Positions 54,409 to 63,539 of a stretch of DNA of 64,000 nt are shown piece after piece. The notes beneath the pieces are model-generated. The model did no database searches and was not told the DNA's origin. It was given only the letters and a program-made list of their open reading frames with translations. Source of the DNA: Methanobacterium sp. BRmetb2 (GTDB taxonomy: Archaea > Methanobacteriota > Methanobacteria > Methanobacteriales > Methanobacteriaceae); contig CP022705.1 of assembly GCA_003491285.1 (NCBI GenBank), positions 124,001 through 188,000 on the forward strand. The letters run 5' to 3'. The stretch's first letter is position 1. Each line of letters starts with the position of its first letter. Both the position numbers and the translations under genes were made by a program.

Positions 54409-54876
54409 ATGTCTTTAAACATTCCATTTAGAGGAATTTTATCAATCGTAATCAGGAACCACTTCATATTTATGAACAAGGAACTGAAATATTTGGAACT
54501 TACTGAAGGACAGGTCCCCTGCCTTATGGCCATCTCAAAGAAACCAGAAATTACTCAGGATGACTTGGCAAGAATGTTCCACATTGATAAAGGAACTATT
54601 GCCCGTACAATAAGGAAATTGGAAGAAAAAAAATTGGTGAATAAAGTTCAAGATCAATTTAACCGTCGCAGATATTTACTTTCCCTGACTGAAAAAGGTG
54701 AAAATATAATACCAGAAATCCTCCGTACTGAGGAAAAATGGGAAAATATCATATTTAAAGGGTTTTCAAATGAAGAACGCACTGGATTACTTAAAGGAAT
54801 GAAAAAACTCGCAGAAAATAGCCTTGAACTCGGTGAAAATCAGTTAACAGAGTGTGAAAACTGTGGAAAAGGATAG
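54409..54876 (+). CDS. MarR family transcriptional regulator
   Basis: A 155-residue winged-helix repressor. The DNA-binding part spans about 42-105: ITQDDLARMFHIDKGTIARTIRKLEEKKLV is the helix-turn-helix and FNRRRYLLSLTEKG the wing. The ends form the dimer. The C-terminus has a Cys pair (CENCG) that could respond to metal or oxidation. I chose the ATG at 54409 over an upstream TTG. It lies 52 bp before a MATE efflux gene, the common repressor-transporter pair, with a likely operator upstream of itself. Confidence 0.88.
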   Translation: MSLNIPFRGILSIVIRNHFIFMNKELKYLELTEGQVPCLMAISKKPEITQDDLARMFHIDKGTIARTIRKLEEKKLVNKVQDQFNRRRYLLSLTEKGENIIPEILRTEEKWENIIFKGFSNEERTGLLKGMKKLAENSLELGENQLTECENCGKG

Positions 54877-54928
54877 ATCACACTATCTACCAATAAAATT
54901 TCCACATGAATAATAAAACAGAAAAAAC

Positions 54929-56290
54929 ATGACAGAAAAAACAGAAGGCGTTGCTCTCATCACTGGTGACCCCAAAAAAGCAATTTTAAAGTTGTCAGGC
55001 CCTCTAATCATCGCAATGGTTTTGATGACAACTTATAACCTGGTTGATGCCATATGGGTTTCTGGTCTTGGAGGAAATGCTCTAGCAGCAGTAGGATTTG
55101 TAACGCCCCTTTTTATGATACTGGTTGGTCTTTCCAATGGTTTAGGCGCAGGTGCAACCTCAGCAATCTCCCGGTGTATAGGAAATCGTAACCATAAAGG
55201 TGTTAATAACACTGCAATGCACACCATGGTTATTACAATCATTGTTTCAGCTCTTTTAACAGTATTACTGGAAATATTTCTTCATCCCTTGCTTTCAGCA
55301 TTAGGAGCCGGGCAAACAATTAACCTAGCAATAAGTTATGGTCAAATCACTTTTGCTGGTACTATATTAATGCTTTTTACAGGTGCTGCTTACGGAATTC
55401 TGCGCTCAGAAGGAGACACCAAAAGGACCATGTATGCTATGATTATATCTTCAGTAGTAAACATGATTCTAGACCCCATCCTCATTTACATGGCAGGTTG
55501 GGGCATTGCTGGAGCAGCCTGGGCCACTTTAATTTCTCAGGCCATTGTCTCAGTGGTGATTATCTACTGGTTTTTCAGAAAGAAAGACACTTTTGCCACT
55601 TTATCATGGAAATTCTTTAAACCAAATTTTAAAGTTACTAAATCTATCTTAGAAGTTGCATTGCCCGCTAGTGCAGAATTCCTGGTAATGTCAGCCTTAA
55701 CTGCCATTTTAAATGTAATATTAGTTATAGTTGCAGGAACAAATGCAGTAGCTGTGTATTCTGCAGGATGGAGGGTGGTGATGATGGCCATAATACCCAT
55801 AGCTGCTGTAGGAACATCAGTGATTACTGTTGCAGGTGTTGCATATGGAGCAAGAAAATATGAAAATCTTTCCATTGCCCATAATTACTCCATAAAGGTA
55901 GGAATGATGGTAGCGATCATAACCAGCATTTTAACCTTCGTTTTTGCACCTTACATCTCGAAAGTATTTGCATATTCTCCACAAACTGCATACCTAGCTC
56001 CAACCATAACTACCTTTCTTCAAGTAATGTGTTTATTCTATATCTTTGTTCCTCCAGGACTTATGTCTAGTTCCATCTTCCAGGGAGTGGGAAAAGGAAC
56101 CACTTCACTAATTCTAACTATATTGCGACAATTACTGTTTGTAGCAATCTTTGCCTACATCATGGCCATTACCCTTAACTTTGGCCAACAGGGAGTATGG
56201 TGGGGGATCGTTGCAGGAGACATCGTCGGAAGTTCTGTTGCATACTGCTGGGCACGACTCTATGTAAGCAGGATCCAAAAGCAAATATAA
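54929..56290 (+). CDS. MATE family multidrug efflux transporter
   Basis: A 453-residue membrane protein with twelve predicted helices, in two similar halves. GPLIIAMVLMTTYNLVDAIWVSGLGGNALAAVGF at the start region and LPASAEFLVMSALTAILNVILV at the half-way point are the usual MATE repeats. It should use a sodium or proton gradient to export organic cations or toxins. The substrate is not predictable. The MarR gene upstream suggests induction by a drug-like compound. Confidence 0.92.
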   Translation: MTEKTEGVALITGDPKKAILKLSGPLIIAMVLMTTYNLVDAIWVSGLGGNALAAVGFVTPLFMILVGLSNGLGAGATSAISRCIGNRNHKGVNNTAMHTMVITIIVSALLTVLLEIFLHPLLSALGAGQTINLAISYGQITFAGTILMLFTGAAYGILRSEGDTKRTMYAMIISSVVNMILDPILIYMAGWGIAGAAWATLISQAIVSVVIIYWFFRKKDTFATLSWKFFKPNFKVTKSILEVALPASAEFLVMSALTAILNVILVIVAGTNAVAVYSAGWRVVMMAIIPIAAVGTSVITVAGVAYGARKYENLSIAHNYSIKVGMMVAIITSILTFVFAPYISKVFAYSPQTAYLAPTITTFLQVMCLFYIFVPPGLMSSSIFQGVGKGTTSLILTILRQLLFVAIFAYIMAITLNFGQQGVWWGIVAGDIVGSSVAYCWARLYVSRIQKQI

Positions 56291-56436
56291 AGATCAATGC
56301 AATTAATAAAAAACGGACTTTAATAGGCATAAATGGGGAATGTCAGAAAAAGAATCATTTTTATGTATTGCTAACTATCTATTTATTAAATCCTAGAAAA
56401 TGTACAGTATCATAAAATTTAAGATTAAATTTAAAT

Positions 56437-56607
56437 CTAATCTGCGACCTGTGTACCACCCCAAATAAAGATCATACCAACAATTAATTTCAATGCAACC
56501 TGCCAAACAGGTTCATGTGGTGTAAATGCAATAGGCCAGTTAACTGCACTCATAATTCCCATCAATAATAAGATTATTCCAACAATATAAAACAGCCATT
56601 TAACCAT
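56437..56607 (-). CDS. Small membrane protein (56 aa)
   Basis: A 56-residue protein with two hydrophobic helices: WLFYIVGIILLLMGIMSAV, then after a Pro-rich loop (NWPIAFTPHEPVW) VALKLIVGMIFIWGG. It starts with an ATG at 56607 preceded by GGTGATTT, a good ribosome binding site. No family is recognised. The clear two-helix design and start signal favour a real gene. Confidence 0.6.
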   Translation of the reverse strand: MVKWLFYIVGIILLLMGIMSAVNWPIAFTPHEPVWQVALKLIVGMIFIWGGTQVAD

Positions 56608-56787
56608 ATAAAATCACCACAAAATCAAGTAGGGTATCATACAAACCATTTTATATCTATAATAATAACAAATATAAATTTTATCCCAAAATACAAATTT
56701 TTTATGATTCAAGAATAAAAATTAATAAAAATGGGATGAACAGAAATTTTATTGAATTATTAAATATACAATGAAAAAGGTTTTAAT

Positions 56788-57243
56788 ATGTCCACCAAAT
56801 CAAAAAAAAGTGGTACTTATTGTTTAATAGTCCATGTAAATAATAATTCTAATATAAAAATAGGTAAACTTGGTTTTTTAGAGTTTAAAGAGGGTTACTA
56901 TGTATATGTGGGTTCTGCTTTAAATTCACTTAAAAGTAGGATTAATAGACATCTTTCCATGGAAAAAAAACTTTTCTGGCATATTGACTATTTATTAAAC
57001 TCTGAAAATTCTCATATAAGTGATGTGATCTACATTGAAAGTCCACAAAAATGGGAATGCAATGTAGCTTCAAAAATAGCCAGTTTTGGAGTTGGCATTA
57101 ATGGTTTTGGATGCTCTGACTGTAAATGTTCATCACACCTATTTTATTTTGCTGATTTAGAAAATGCAAAGAAGGTATGTTTAAAATCTTTTAAAAATTT
57201 AAATTTAAAGCCTAAAAATTTAAATGATTTTAGATCTTCCTAG
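56788..57243 (+). CDS. DUF123 (GIY-YIG-like) protein
   Basis: A 151-residue protein of the DUF123 family, a GIY-YIG nuclease relative found in archaea. The family features are GTYCLIVHV near residue 9, GYYVYVGSA (about 36-44, the YIG-like part), an Arg-rich RINRHLS and WHIDYLL. C-terminal cysteines (GFGCSDCKCSSHL) may bind a metal. Some members occur fused to endonuclease III, so a DNA repair role is possible but unproved. The stop is 34 bp before a shared hairpin. Confidence 0.85.
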   Translation: MSTKSKKSGTYCLIVHVNNNSNIKIGKLGFLEFKEGYYVYVGSALNSLKSRINRHLSMEKKLFWHIDYLLNSENSHISDVIYIESPQKWECNVASKIASFGVGINGFGCSDCKCSSHLFYFADLENAKKVCLKSFKNLNLKPKNLNDFRSS

Positions 57244-57276
57244 TAAATTAAAACCGCATGTTCAAAATAATAAATT

Positions 57277-57308
57277 AGGCCAATCTTCTACCAATTTTTT
57301 ATTGGCCT
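57277..57308. terminator. Hairpin between convergent genes
   Basis: AGGCCAAT (57277-57284) and ATTGGCCT (57301-57308) form a perfect 8-bp stem, with CCAATTTTTT in the loop. It lies between the DUF123 gene and cfbC, which read toward each other, so it may act as a terminator for both. Confidence 0.55.
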
Positions 57309-57344
57309 GTAAAATCAATAGTATTAACTAAAAATAAATATAAT

Positions 57345-58145
57345 TTACTGGAATTTCCTGAAAAAAGTGTCGAATTCATCTATATCCATAGGTTGTGGGA
57401 TTGTAAAATCTTTATTTTTGAATATTGATCCCGCAAGTTTTCTGTAGAGGTTTGCTTGCTTTGAATCATTAAATTTTTCCACTACTGTTTTTGCATCTAT
57501 CTCACTTTGCTGAACCATTTCACTCCGAGGTATAATTCCAATAACCTTACTTCCAACTATTCCTGCAAATTCTGTCACTATTTCTATTTCATTTGTTATT
57601 CCTTTGCAGTTACAGATTATGCCCCCGAGATTACTTTTAAGCTTTTTTATACCTTTACATATATTATTAGCAGCATATAATGCCATGTATTCACCAGAAG
57701 TTACTATATATACTTCATCTGCAAAGTCTTCCCTTAAAGGAACTGCAAATCCTCCGCAGACCACATCTCCAAGTACATCATAGATAATAACATCCAGATC
57801 TTCAGAAAAAGTTTCCAGGTTTTCCAGGAGCTTCATTGCAACAATGACACCTCGGCCTGCACATCCAACTCCAGGTTCTGGACCTCCACTTTCAACACAT
57901 TTAACACCTTCATATCCTTTAAAAATAATATCTTCTGAAAGTGCATCCCTTTTAGCTTTTACAATATCCAGAATTGTTGGTATCCTCCTTCCAACAAGTG
58001 TCCTGGTAGTGTCTGCTTTTGGATCACAGCCTATTACAAGGACTTTATGACCATTAGAAGCATATGCTGCCGCTATATTAGAAACAATGGTTGATTTTCC
58101 GATTCCACCTTTCCCATAAATTGCAATACGCTTTGTCTTACTCAT
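57345..58145 (-). CDS. cfbC: CfbC: NifH-like reductase of coenzyme F430 synthesis
   Basis: CfbC passes electrons, with ATP, to CfbD for the reductive cyclisation that makes the F430 ring of methyl-coenzyme M reductase. The 266-residue protein is a NifH homologue: P-loop GKGGIGKST near residue 10, then Cys in GVGCAGRGV and in DVVCGG, which bind the shared 4Fe-4S cluster. I chose the ATG at 58145 (GGTGA upstream) over a GTG two codons before. Nitrogenase NifH is less likely because no nifDK or nifI genes are near and the C-terminal PQPMDIDEFD resembles CfbC. This supports a methanogen. Confidence 0.8.
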   Translation of the reverse strand: MSKTKRIAIYGKGGIGKSTIVSNIAAAYASNGHKVLVIGCDPKADTTRTLVGRRIPTILDIVKAKRDALSEDIIFKGYEGVKCVESGGPEPGVGCAGRGVIVAMKLLENLETFSEDLDVIIYDVLGDVVCGGFAVPLREDFADEVYIVTSGEYMALYAANNICKGIKKLKSNLGGIICNCKGITNEIEIVTEFAGIVGSKVIGIIPRSEMVQQSEIDAKTVVEKFNDSKQANLYRKLAGSIFKNKDFTIPQPMDIDEFDTFFRKFQ

Positions 58146-58213
58146 TTTCACTTCACCGTGGCTGAAAGAATCAGTATCTCAATGGGATAACTAGTATATC
58201 AATTGCTCCAACT

Positions 58214-58687
58214 TCACTTTACTAAAGCCCCGATGATGTCCCCTCTTGTTATTATACCAATCAATTTATTATCTTCGTCAACAACAGGAAGTCTGTTAAT
58301 ATCATGAGAGTCCATAAGTGTTGCTGCATCAGAGATAGAAGCATCTTTTTTGATGGATATTATATTTTTTGTCATTATTTCTTCCACTTTAACAGCTGCG
58401 GCTTTTTTTACGCCTCTGGATAATACTTCAAGTTCATATTCCATTCTTACTGGGAGTTCAATTAAATCAAATGGAGCTGGTAAAATAAGGTTAATATTTG
58501 GAGAATGGACCTCAATCAGTTTCATTATATCTCCTTCACTTATCATACCTATAACTTTCTGATCGTCATCAATTACTGGAGCTCCACTAATATTATTTTT
58601 CCTTAAAATTTGTGCAACATCACTTATTTTATCGTCTGTTTTTAATACTATCACATCTTTTTCCATAGCCTCTTCCACTGTTACCAT
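58214..58687 (-). CDS. Protein with two CBS domains
   Basis: Two CBS domains fill the 157-residue protein: about 8-60 (ILRKNNISGAPVIDDDQKVIGMISEGDI) and 95-155 (LMDSHDINRLPVVDEDNKLIGIITRGDI). CBS pairs bind adenine nucleotides and act as energy or redox sensors. It begins with MVTVEEAMEKDVIVLK at the ATG 58687, preceded by GGAGTGAT. It lies about 70 bp upstream of cfbC on the same strand, so it might sense energy state for F430 synthesis; that link is position only. Confidence 0.88.
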   Translation of the reverse strand: MVTVEEAMEKDVIVLKTDDKISDVAQILRKNNISGAPVIDDDQKVIGMISEGDIMKLIEVHSPNINLILPAPFDLIELPVRMEYELEVLSRGVKKAAAVKVEEIMTKNIISIKKDASISDAATLMDSHDINRLPVVDEDNKLIGIITRGDIIGALVK

Positions 58688-59050
58688 ATAAATCACTCCA
58701 GAATTATAAAAAATATTGAATACTTTTTATTTATCATTTGTTTTATTAACTATTTATGGGAATAATTTAACCCTTGTTTTATTTACTTTAATGGATTTTT
58801 TATTTATAAAAAGTTTTATTATATACTCTCCATGTTCAACTGATTATCTTAAAAAGTTATGTGACTATCAATTCCCTTAGTTCTAATAAATATAATTGCT
58901 CTTGTAGGTACTTTTAAAAAATTAATTAGAATAAATTTAGATTTAAAATTAGGTAAAATTCATTTCCTTTCTTTATTTTTCTAAAATAAACGTTATTTTA
59001 GAAATTATACGTTAATACAAAAAAATTGATAATTTTTGGTTTTTAATTTT
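58688..59050. other. AT-rich intergenic region
   Basis: About 360 bp with no supported gene. It must contain the promoter of the CBS-cfbC unit on the minus strand. I see no strong repeat or RNA structure. Confidence 0.4.
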
Positions 59051-60250
59051 TCATTTCCTTAATATCCTTTTATAAACCACATCATTAGGTCTAACCTTAT
59101 TTTTAACTAATATTCCAACATTTTGACCCTTTTCTGCTTTTTCAATGTTTTTACCGTCAATTTGCATTGATACATTTTTTTGTATCAATGATCCTGTTGT
59201 AGTGCCTTGAATTATAATCTCATCACCAACTTTCAAACTATCCCAAAACCGGATTTCTGCTGCAGAAACATCTTTATAATAATTACAGACTGTTCCAATA
59301 TCTTTTTTAATATAAGTAGCCTCATTATACTTGCTGGTTTTATAAGGTTTTTTAAAGTAAAATCCAGTGTCAAAACCTCGATTAAAAACTTTTTTGAGAT
59401 CGTCTACCCATCGTTCATTAAATTCCCAATTTCCAGTTTCATATTTATCAATAGCTTCCCGGTAAACTTTGGTTACTGTTGCAACATAATCTGCAGGTCT
59501 GGCTCTTCCTTCAATTTTGAATGCATCGATACCCGCCCCAATAAGTTCAGGTGTATGCTCAATCATGCACAAGTCTTTAGGACTGAAAAAGTGAGTTAAC
59601 TTTTCATTACCCTCAATTATAACTTCCTTTGAATCCTTGGATAATAATTTCCATTCACTTCTGCACGGTTGGAGGCATTCACCACAATTTGCATTTTTAT
59701 CATAAAAATAGGAGCTTAAAAAACATCGGCCAGATACTGCCATACACATAGCTCCGTGCACAAAAACTTCTATTTCAAGATTTGTTTTAGATTTGATGTT
59801 TTTAATCTCTTCTAATGATAGTTCCCTAGATAAAACTGCTCTTTTAACTCCATACTCTTTTAGGAAATTTAGAGATTCACTGTTGGATAAATTAGACTGT
59901 ACACTCATATGTACATCTATACTGTTTTCCTTAGCAATTTTTAAAGCCCCTAAATCGGATAAAATTACTGCATCAACTTTATAAGAGTTTAAAATAGGAA
60001 ATAGCTCATTTAAAGATTCAATATCACTGTCTTTCATTATAGTATTGGTGCAAACGTACAATTTTACACCATGATCATGACATAGATTGACTGCATTTTT
60101 AATGTCGTCCATCTTAAAATTTGCAACGTTAGCCCGCATGTTATATCCATCTATTCCTATATAAACTGAATCTGCCCCATTAGAAAGAGCAGCGTTTAAA
60201 GATGCAAAATCTCGGGATGGTGCCATTAATTCAACGATTTTAATCACCAC
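59051..60250 (-). CDS. Peptidase U32 family protein
   Basis: A 399-residue member of the U32 family, which in bacteria includes collagenase-like proteins and tRNA/rRNA hydroxylation factors (TrhP, RlhA). The TIM-barrel start VELMAPSRDFASLNAALSNGADSVYIG is characteristic, followed by the family signature EVFVHGAMCMAVSGRCFLS and the cluster-binding cysteines in CGECLQPCR. In archaea the activity is untested; RNA modification is more likely than proteolysis. The start codon is a GTG; a second GTG follows directly. Confidence 0.88.
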   Translation of the reverse strand: MVIKIVELMAPSRDFASLNAALSNGADSVYIGIDGYNMRANVANFKMDDIKNAVNLCHDHGVKLYVCTNTIMKDSDIESLNELFPILNSYKVDAVILSDLGALKIAKENSIDVHMSVQSNLSNSESLNFLKEYGVKRAVLSRELSLEEIKNIKSKTNLEIEVFVHGAMCMAVSGRCFLSSYFYDKNANCGECLQPCRSEWKLLSKDSKEVIIEGNEKLTHFFSPKDLCMIEHTPELIGAGIDAFKIEGRARPADYVATVTKVYREAIDKYETGNWEFNERWVDDLKKVFNRGFDTGFYFKKPYKTSKYNEATYIKKDIGTVCNYYKDVSAAEIRFWDSLKVGDEIIIQGTTTGSLIQKNVSMQIDGKNIEKAEKGQNVGILVKNKVRPNDVVYKRILRK

Positions 60251-60389
60251 TTGAAAAATAAATGAAATTAAAGTATTAAAGAAGTTTGTATAGTTAATTT
60301 AGAAAATCAATCATTATATAATTATTTTAAAACTGGTAAAATTTTTCAAAGAATTCGTTTTTAACTACCTATTAATATTTATTAAAAAA

Positions 60390-61796
60390 TTAAGGACAAC
60401 AACGGTTTGCCTCATATTTTTTTATATCTTTAGGTAACGCAGTAGGATATTCTCCAGTTAAACATCCCAAACACAGGTCTTCGCCATCAAGACCAATACA
60501 TTCAATTAAAGATTCTTTACTCAAATATCCTAAGGAATCAACACCTAATGTTTTCCTAATCTTTTCTACTTCCTTGTTAGATGCAATTAATTCCTTTTTT
60601 GTGGCCATAGCAATTCCATAATAGCAGGGCGATATTATAGGAGGACATCCTATTCTTAGATGTATTTCTTTAACACCAGTCTCCTTTAAAACATCAACCA
60701 GAGCTTTTGAAGTGGTGCCTCGCACAATACTGTCATCTACCAGCACAATTTTTTTGCCTTCCAGTTCAGATTTGATAGGATTCATTTTCAATTTCACAGA
60801 AGTTTCTCTTTCTTCCTGGGTGGGCATGATAAATGTACGTCCAATGTAACGGTTTTTGATAAGTCCTTCTCCATATCCCAATCCCGATGCGCGAGAATAA
60901 CCAATAGCTGCTGTAATTGCAGAATCCGGCACCGGCATTACCACATCTGCATCAACTCCATGTTCTTTAAATAGGGCTTCTCCTATTTTTAATCGAACTT
61001 GATAAACAGATCGTCCGTCCAGTATACTGTCCGGCCGTGCAAAATAAACGTATTCAAACATACAATGAGCCCTTCTAACTTTATGAGGTGTATGAATCTT
61101 AAAACTAGTTATTTCATTATTAATAACCAGTATCTCCCCTGGTTTAATATCACGCACATAATCAGCACCAACAACATCAAAAGCGACAGTTTCCGATGCT
61201 ACCATGATACTATCACGGGTTTTGCCCAAGGATAATGGTTTTATACCTACTGGATCCCTTACCACAATCAGTTGCTGGTTAAAAAGAATGACCAGTGAAT
61301 ATGAACCAATTAATTTGCTGGAAATATTCTGTATAGATCTAATTATATCTTCCGTTTTAGAATATTCTCTTCTTAAAAGGTGAGTTATTACTTCAGAATC
61401 TGTTGTGGAACAGAAATAATGTCCCTTTTCTATTAATTCTTCTCTAAGTTCCATAGAGTTAATTATGTCACCATTATGTGCTACTGCAATTTGATGTTGG
61501 TCAAATTCTGTGTAAAATGGTTGGGAATTTTCTATCAGTGATTTACCAGTAGTAGAATATCTGACATGCCCAATCCCCACATTACCATCCAAACCTTCTA
61601 TATTACCATTGTTAAACACATCGCAAACCAGCCCCATACCACGATAAGTGCACATTTCTTTTCCATTATGGGCAGATATACCTGCTGATTCCTGGCCTCT
61701 GTGTTGAAGTGAGTAAAGGCCATAATAAATATTTCTAGACACGTTATTAGCTTTGTTGTGAGAATATACTCCTACAATACCACATTTATCCTGCAA
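60390..61796 (-). CDS. purF: Amidophosphoribosyltransferase PurF
   Basis: First enzyme of purine synthesis: it moves the glutamine amide to PRPP. The N-terminal Ntn glutaminase has its nucleophile at Cys5 (MQDKCGIVGVYSH), so a four-residue propeptide is removed. The PRTase domain has the PRPP motif KKIVLVDDSIVRGTTS-like segment near 350. The C-terminal CLGCLTGEYP and an earlier CPP Cys suggest a 4Fe-4S cluster, as in the Bacillus type. 468 residues is normal. Confidence 0.95.
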   Translation of the reverse strand: MQDKCGIVGVYSHNKANNVSRNIYYGLYSLQHRGQESAGISAHNGKEMCTYRGMGLVCDVFNNGNIEGLDGNVGIGHVRYSTTGKSLIENSQPFYTEFDQHQIAVAHNGDIINSMELREELIEKGHYFCSTTDSEVITHLLRREYSKTEDIIRSIQNISSKLIGSYSLVILFNQQLIVVRDPVGIKPLSLGKTRDSIMVASETVAFDVVGADYVRDIKPGEILVINNEITSFKIHTPHKVRRAHCMFEYVYFARPDSILDGRSVYQVRLKIGEALFKEHGVDADVVMPVPDSAITAAIGYSRASGLGYGEGLIKNRYIGRTFIMPTQEERETSVKLKMNPIKSELEGKKIVLVDDSIVRGTTSKALVDVLKETGVKEIHLRIGCPPIISPCYYGIAMATKKELIASNKEVEKIRKTLGVDSLGYLSKESLIECIGLDGEDLCLGCLTGEYPTALPKDIKKYEANRCCP

Positions 61797-62036
61797 TTTA
61801 AGATTCTCCCATATACGTAAAATGATTTTTTTTATTATTAAATATAGTAATCAAAAGTTTTACAGTTTTTAAATTATTTAAAAAGATTTAACATTAATAT
61901 TATAACAATTATTCAACTAGATTAGATATACTCAAATTATAACAATTATAGACCAAATTCGAAGATTTTTTACAATTATTACACATTTTATTATTAACTT
62001 TGTGATTAAATTAGTTTAACAAATCTTAAAAATTAA

Positions 62037-62927
62037 CTAGGATTCCCAAATATGCTGGTAACCTGAATCTTTATTTGAATTATCCTCTGAATTATCTTCC
62101 TTTGAATCATAAAAAATTAAAGCAGTGCGAACAATTTTAAGCCATTCTATAGCCTTTTCTTTAGAAACTGCCCCAACACAACCTTGACCTACAATAATTT
62201 TATCTGGTTTAAACTGATTGGTAGCAAAATAAATTTGATCTTCATCTTCCAATTCTTCATCAAAAACTTCTTTCCATAAATCTTCTAAATAAAAAAGTTC
62301 AAAAAGAGGTTTGGTTCGGATTTTTTCAATTTCTTTATTTACTTTATCATATTTATGTTCAATGTTCTCTGATTTTTCCTTGAAAAGGGCCAGTTCTTCG
62401 GTTAATTCTTCGTTTACTTCTAAAAGTTCTCGGGATTTAACTGATAATTCCTGATTTTCAGATTGTAGAACATCGTTTTCATCATAAATATTACTTAATT
62501 TTTCTTTCAAATCAACTATTTTATCTTCAAGTTTTCTAATTCGTGAGATATTAGTTATTGATGTTAGACCCGCCCTTATTATGGCATTTTTGATCTCATC
62601 ACGTATAATAGAAGGATCAATGTATTCAACGTCATGACCAAAGGGAAATTTCATTCTTTCCACATGGCCCACTTCATCTTTTAAAAGTTTCTGGAACTTA
62701 TCAGCCAGTTCCCGGCCAGGTCCATCAACATCAGTTGCAATTAAAACAAGATCTGCTCCTTTTACAGCCCTTTTTGCTATTTCGGAGCTAGTAGTAGGAA
62801 TTATGGAGGAGATAGTTATGTGGTATTCTGCTCCTAGAGCCACGTTCTGCATGGCTTTGGAAACACTTTCCACATCCGATGCTCCTTCCACGATTATCCT
62901 TACATCTATAGGACTTTTATTATCCAT
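62037..62927 (-). CDS. Toprim-domain protein with coiled coil
   Basis: A 296-residue archaeal protein. Residues 8-100 form a Toprim fold with the catalytic-type Glu in IIVEGASD and the D-x-D in IATDVDGPG, as in primases and topoisomerases. About 120-200 is a long coiled coil, and the end is a short alpha/beta part (IIVGQGCVGAVSKEKAIEW). It begins right after the L37e stop (TAG-ATG) with AGGTTGA as ribosome binding site. A role in RNA or DNA handling is likely; the enzyme activity is unknown. Confidence 0.82.
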   Translation of the reverse strand: MDNKSPIDVRIIVEGASDVESVSKAMQNVALGAEYHITISSIIPTTSSEIAKRAVKGADLVLIATDVDGPGRELADKFQKLLKDEVGHVERMKFPFGHDVEYIDPSIIRDEIKNAIIRAGLTSITNISRIRKLEDKIVDLKEKLSNIYDENDVLQSENQELSVKSRELLEVNEELTEELALFKEKSENIEHKYDKVNKEIEKIRTKPLFELFYLEDLWKEVFDEELEDEDQIYFATNQFKPDKIIVGQGCVGAVSKEKAIEWLKIVRTALIFYDSKEDNSEDNSNKDSGYQHIWES

Positions 62928-63110
62928 CTATTTCAACCTATATCCTGAAATTTTCTTATTTTGCCAGCTGTATCTTCTGATTCGGCTGGATCTTCCAAAT
63001 CCGCATGCTGCACAGTATTTCTTTCTGGCATGGTATGCGTTTTTACCACATCTTCTACATCTGATGTGGGTCTTTTTATTCCTCTTACCAAATGAGGGTG
63101 TACCTTTCAT
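62928..63110 (-). CDS. rpl37e: Large-subunit ribosomal protein eL37 (L37e)
   Basis: A 60-residue zinc-binding protein of the large ribosomal subunit, found in archaea and eukaryotes only. It has MKGTPSFGKRNKKTH at the start and the zinc ligands C18-x2-C21 and C33-x2-C36 (CRRCG, CAACG), followed by a very basic RSSRIRRYSW tail. It follows the LSm gene, a pairing common in archaea. Its presence marks the genome as archaeal. Confidence 0.96.
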   Translation of the reverse strand: MKGTPSFGKRNKKTHIRCRRCGKNAYHARKKYCAACGFGRSSRIRRYSWQNKKISGYRLK

Positions 63111-63214
63111 TATTATCCTCCTTATAAAATTGATATTTGTTGTTTATACAGTTTTAGAGTTAATACATCTTATTTATCTAATTATTCGTAAATGTTTTAG
63201 ACTTATATACCTAT

Positions 63215-63451
63215 TTAAGGTGATATGTAGACTATATTATCTCCTCTTATAAGCACAGTTCCTAAACGTCTGGTTGATTCACCGTTTTCGATTTCTTCAG
63301 CGTCATTCAATACTAAATTCATATGCAGGTCAAAACTCTTTAAAATCCCTCTGAATTCTCTTTCACCTTTAAGTTTTATGAGAACGGGGGAGTTTAAGGA
63401 TTTACCTAATGCATCAAGTGGTCTTTGTACATTCACTTTTTGTGCATTCAC
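63215..63451 (-). CDS. Sm-like archaeal RNA-binding protein (LSm)
   Basis: A 78-residue Sm fold protein that forms a heptameric ring and binds U-rich RNA. Sm1 is GEFRGILKSFDLHMNLVLND-like (about 30-50) and Sm2 is LGTVLIRGDNIVYI near the end. It starts at a GTG (63451) after AGGTGAT; a second GTG at 63436 would give the more usual start MNVQRPLDAL. It pairs with eL37 downstream. Confidence 0.95.
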   Translation of the reverse strand: MNAQKVNVQRPLDALGKSLNSPVLIKLKGEREFRGILKSFDLHMNLVLNDAEEIENGESTRRLGTVLIRGDNIVYISP

Positions 63452-63539
63452 ATTATCACCTATCCTATACCTTCAATGTTGGTGGGATTTATATTTAAAT
63501 GTAACGATGATAATTATATAAGAGTATAGGTGTTTCAAA

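Noticed and set aside
57345..58145. Nitrogenase iron protein NifH
   Set aside because: No nifDK, nifEN or nifI genes are near and the C-terminus resembles CfbC. A lone NifH-like gene in a methanogen is best read as CfbC, though not proven.
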